In this document: piece by piece, positions 5,285-6,428 of the stretch
Position numbering within the stretch: the first letter of the stretch is position 1
Layout: each line of letters starts with the position of its first letter
NCBI GenBank assembly: GCA_031255955.1
Contig: JAIRRO010000085.1
Location: 1-6,428, forward strand
Reading direction: 5' to 3'
From: Oscillospiraceae bacterium
GTDB lineage: Bacteria > Bacillota > Clostridia > Oscillospirales > Oscillospiraceae
Length of the DNA: 6,428 bases
Program-made: the position numbers and the translations under genes
The notes under the pieces: model-generated
What the model was told of the DNA's origin: nothing
The model's input: only the letters and a program-made list of their open reading frames with translations
Database searches by the model: none

Positions 5285-6428
5285 ATGATTGACATTTCCG
5301 TAAAGAACGCGGTAAAAGCCTTCGTCGAGGGCGAAAATATTTTAGACGGACTGAGCTTCGAGATAAACGCCGGAGAGCATGTCGGTCTCTTGGGCGCCAA
5401 CGGCGCCGGAAAAACCACGGTATTTCGCCTGATTGTCGGCGAACTTGAAACGGACGAGGGCGATGTTATCGTCGCGCCCTCAAAAAGGCTTGGGCTTATA
5501 TCGCAAATCCCCGTCTATCCCGAGGCGTTTACGACGGAGGATGTTTTGCGCTCGGCGTATGAGCGCTTGTTCCGCATCCGTGAGCGCATGGAGGCTATAG
5601 AACGCGATATGGAGCGCGGGGAATCCCCCGACGCGCTGCTGCGCGAATATGATTCCCTCGCCTCTGACTATGAAAACAGCGGCGGGTACGTCATCGATTC
5701 CGAGGTTAATCGCGTCGCCAACGGACTTGAAATCCCGCAGGCTCAACGCGGGCAACGCTTTTCCTCCCTTTCCGGCGGAGAGAAAACGCGCGTCAACCTC
5801 GCGCGCCTTATTCTCGAAAACACTGATATTCTTCTGCTTGACGAGCCGACGAACCATCTTGATATGCGCGCCGTGGAGTGGCTGGAAGGCTATCTGGATA
5901 AATACAAGGGCACGGCGCTTGTGATATCGCACGACCGGTATTTTCTCGACCGCTCCGTCAGCCGCATCGTCGAGCTGGTGAACGGCAAGGCGGAGCTTTA
6001 CAGCGGGGCGTATACCTTTTATGTCGCGGAAAAGCGCCGCCGATTGGATGAGCAGCAAAAAAAATACGAAGCTGAGCAGACGGAAATTCACCGCTTGGAA
6101 GCCTCCGCGCGCCGTATGCGCTCATGGGCGACAGAAAAGATGATCACAAAAGCCAAAGCCGTGGAGAGCCGCATAGAACACCTGCAAAGCGCGGGCACAG
6201 CGCGCCCCGAGCGCGATAAATCCCTGCGCGGAGCGTTCTCCGAGCGCGAGTTTAAGGGCGCGATGGCATTGGAGTTCAAAGGGCTTACAAGAGCGTTTGA
6301 CGGCAAAACCCTTTTCACGGATATCGCGGCGGCGGTACGCGGCGGTGAGCGCATCGCGCTGCTTGGCGCCAACGGCTCCGGCAAAACAACGCTTATAAAA
6401 ATTCTGCTGGGCGAAGAAAAGCGCGACT
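5285..6428 (+). CDS. ABC-F family ATPase, ribosome-associated type (3' truncated by window edge)
   Basis: The frame is open from ATG 5285 to the right edge (381 codons). The first ATPase domain is complete: Walker A GANGAGKT (37-44), Q-loop Gln74, signature LSGGE (162-166), Walker B LLLDEPTNHLD (183-193, Glu187 catalytic) and switch histidine in SHDRYF (215-220). A charged, probably coiled-coil linker follows (about 245-315, with KRRRLDEQQKKYEAEQ). A second ATPase domain then begins with Walker A GANGSGKT (361-368), after which the sequence is cut; ABC-F proteins usually have about 500-650 residues. The absence of membrane segments and the two fused ATPase domains joined by this linker define ABC-F, whose members bind the ribosomal E site and act on stalled translation or protect against antibiotics. 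Housekeeping (YdiF/Uup/EttA-like) versus resistance (Vga/Lsa-like) cannot be settled from this part, because the linker tip decides. It starts 41 nt after ppdK with no terminator between, so co-transcription is likely. Confidence 0.93.
   Translation, partial: MIDISVKNAVKAFVEGENILDGLSFEINAGEHVGLLGANGAGKTTVFRLIVGELETDEGDVIVAPSKRLGLISQIPVYPEAFTTEDVLRSAYERLFRIRERMEAIERDMERGESPDALLREYDSLASDYENSGGYVIDSEVNRVANGLEIPQAQRGQRFSSLSGGEKTRVNLARLILENTDILLLDEPTNHLDMRAVEWLEGYLDKYKGTALVISHDRYFLDRSVSRIVELVNGKAELYSGAYTFYVAEKRRRLDEQQKKYEAEQTEIHRLEASARRMRSWATEKMITKAKAVESRIEHLQSAGTARPERDKSLRGAFSEREFKGAMALEFKGLTRAFDGKTLFTDIAAAVRGGERIALLGANGSGKTTLIKILLGEEKRD

Noticed and set aside
5480..6091. 203-residue - strand frame inside the ABC-F gene
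   Set aside because: It is antisense to the Q-loop, signature, Walker B and switch-histidine region of the ABC-F ATPase, whose + strand frame is certain.

Overview
The window looks like a stretch of chromosome from a GC-rich member of the Firmicutes, probably class Clostridia. The reasons are an ECF sigma factor paired with a DUF4367-type membrane anti-sigma protein, a pyruvate phosphate dikinase whose substrate residues fall at almost the same numbers as in the Clostridium symbiosum enzyme, a stand-alone TraX-family membrane protein and an ABC-F ATPase. All supported genes lie on the + strand. The placement is an inference from gene content and style; there is no rRNA or other taxonomic marker.

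Region 1 (1-1058) is a signalling pair: the C-terminal part of an ECF sigma factor, cut by the left edge, then a single-pass membrane protein 9 nt downstream that is probably its anti-sigma factor. A possible hairpin at the end of the sigma gene could cover the ribosome-binding site of the second gene and couple their translation. A weak terminator-like hairpin follows.

Region 2 (1059-2246) is a 378-nt non-coding stretch with GC-rich inverted repeats and a moderate promoter match, followed by a TraX-family gene. This gene is visibly more AT-rich than its neighbours and lacks a good ribosome-binding site, which suggests a different history.

Region 3 (2247-2606) carries two strong sigma-A-type promoter matches. 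The first precedes a chain of tiny reading frames joined by ATGA overlaps, ending in an unrecognised 31-residue peptide. The second sits 51 nt before the chosen start of ppdK.

Region 4 (2607-6428) holds a complete ppdK (pyruvate phosphate dikinase, 878 aa) and, 41 nt downstream, the start of an ABC-F ATPase gene that runs off the right edge. With no intrinsic terminator between them, they may be co-transcribed. ppdK is a central-carbon enzyme interconverting PEP and pyruvate; the ABC-F protein probably acts on the ribosome. No functional link between them is evident.

No tRNA, rRNA, CRISPR array, insertion sequence or known riboswitch was recognised. The most novel element is the micro-ORF unit at 2280-2479; its function is unknown.
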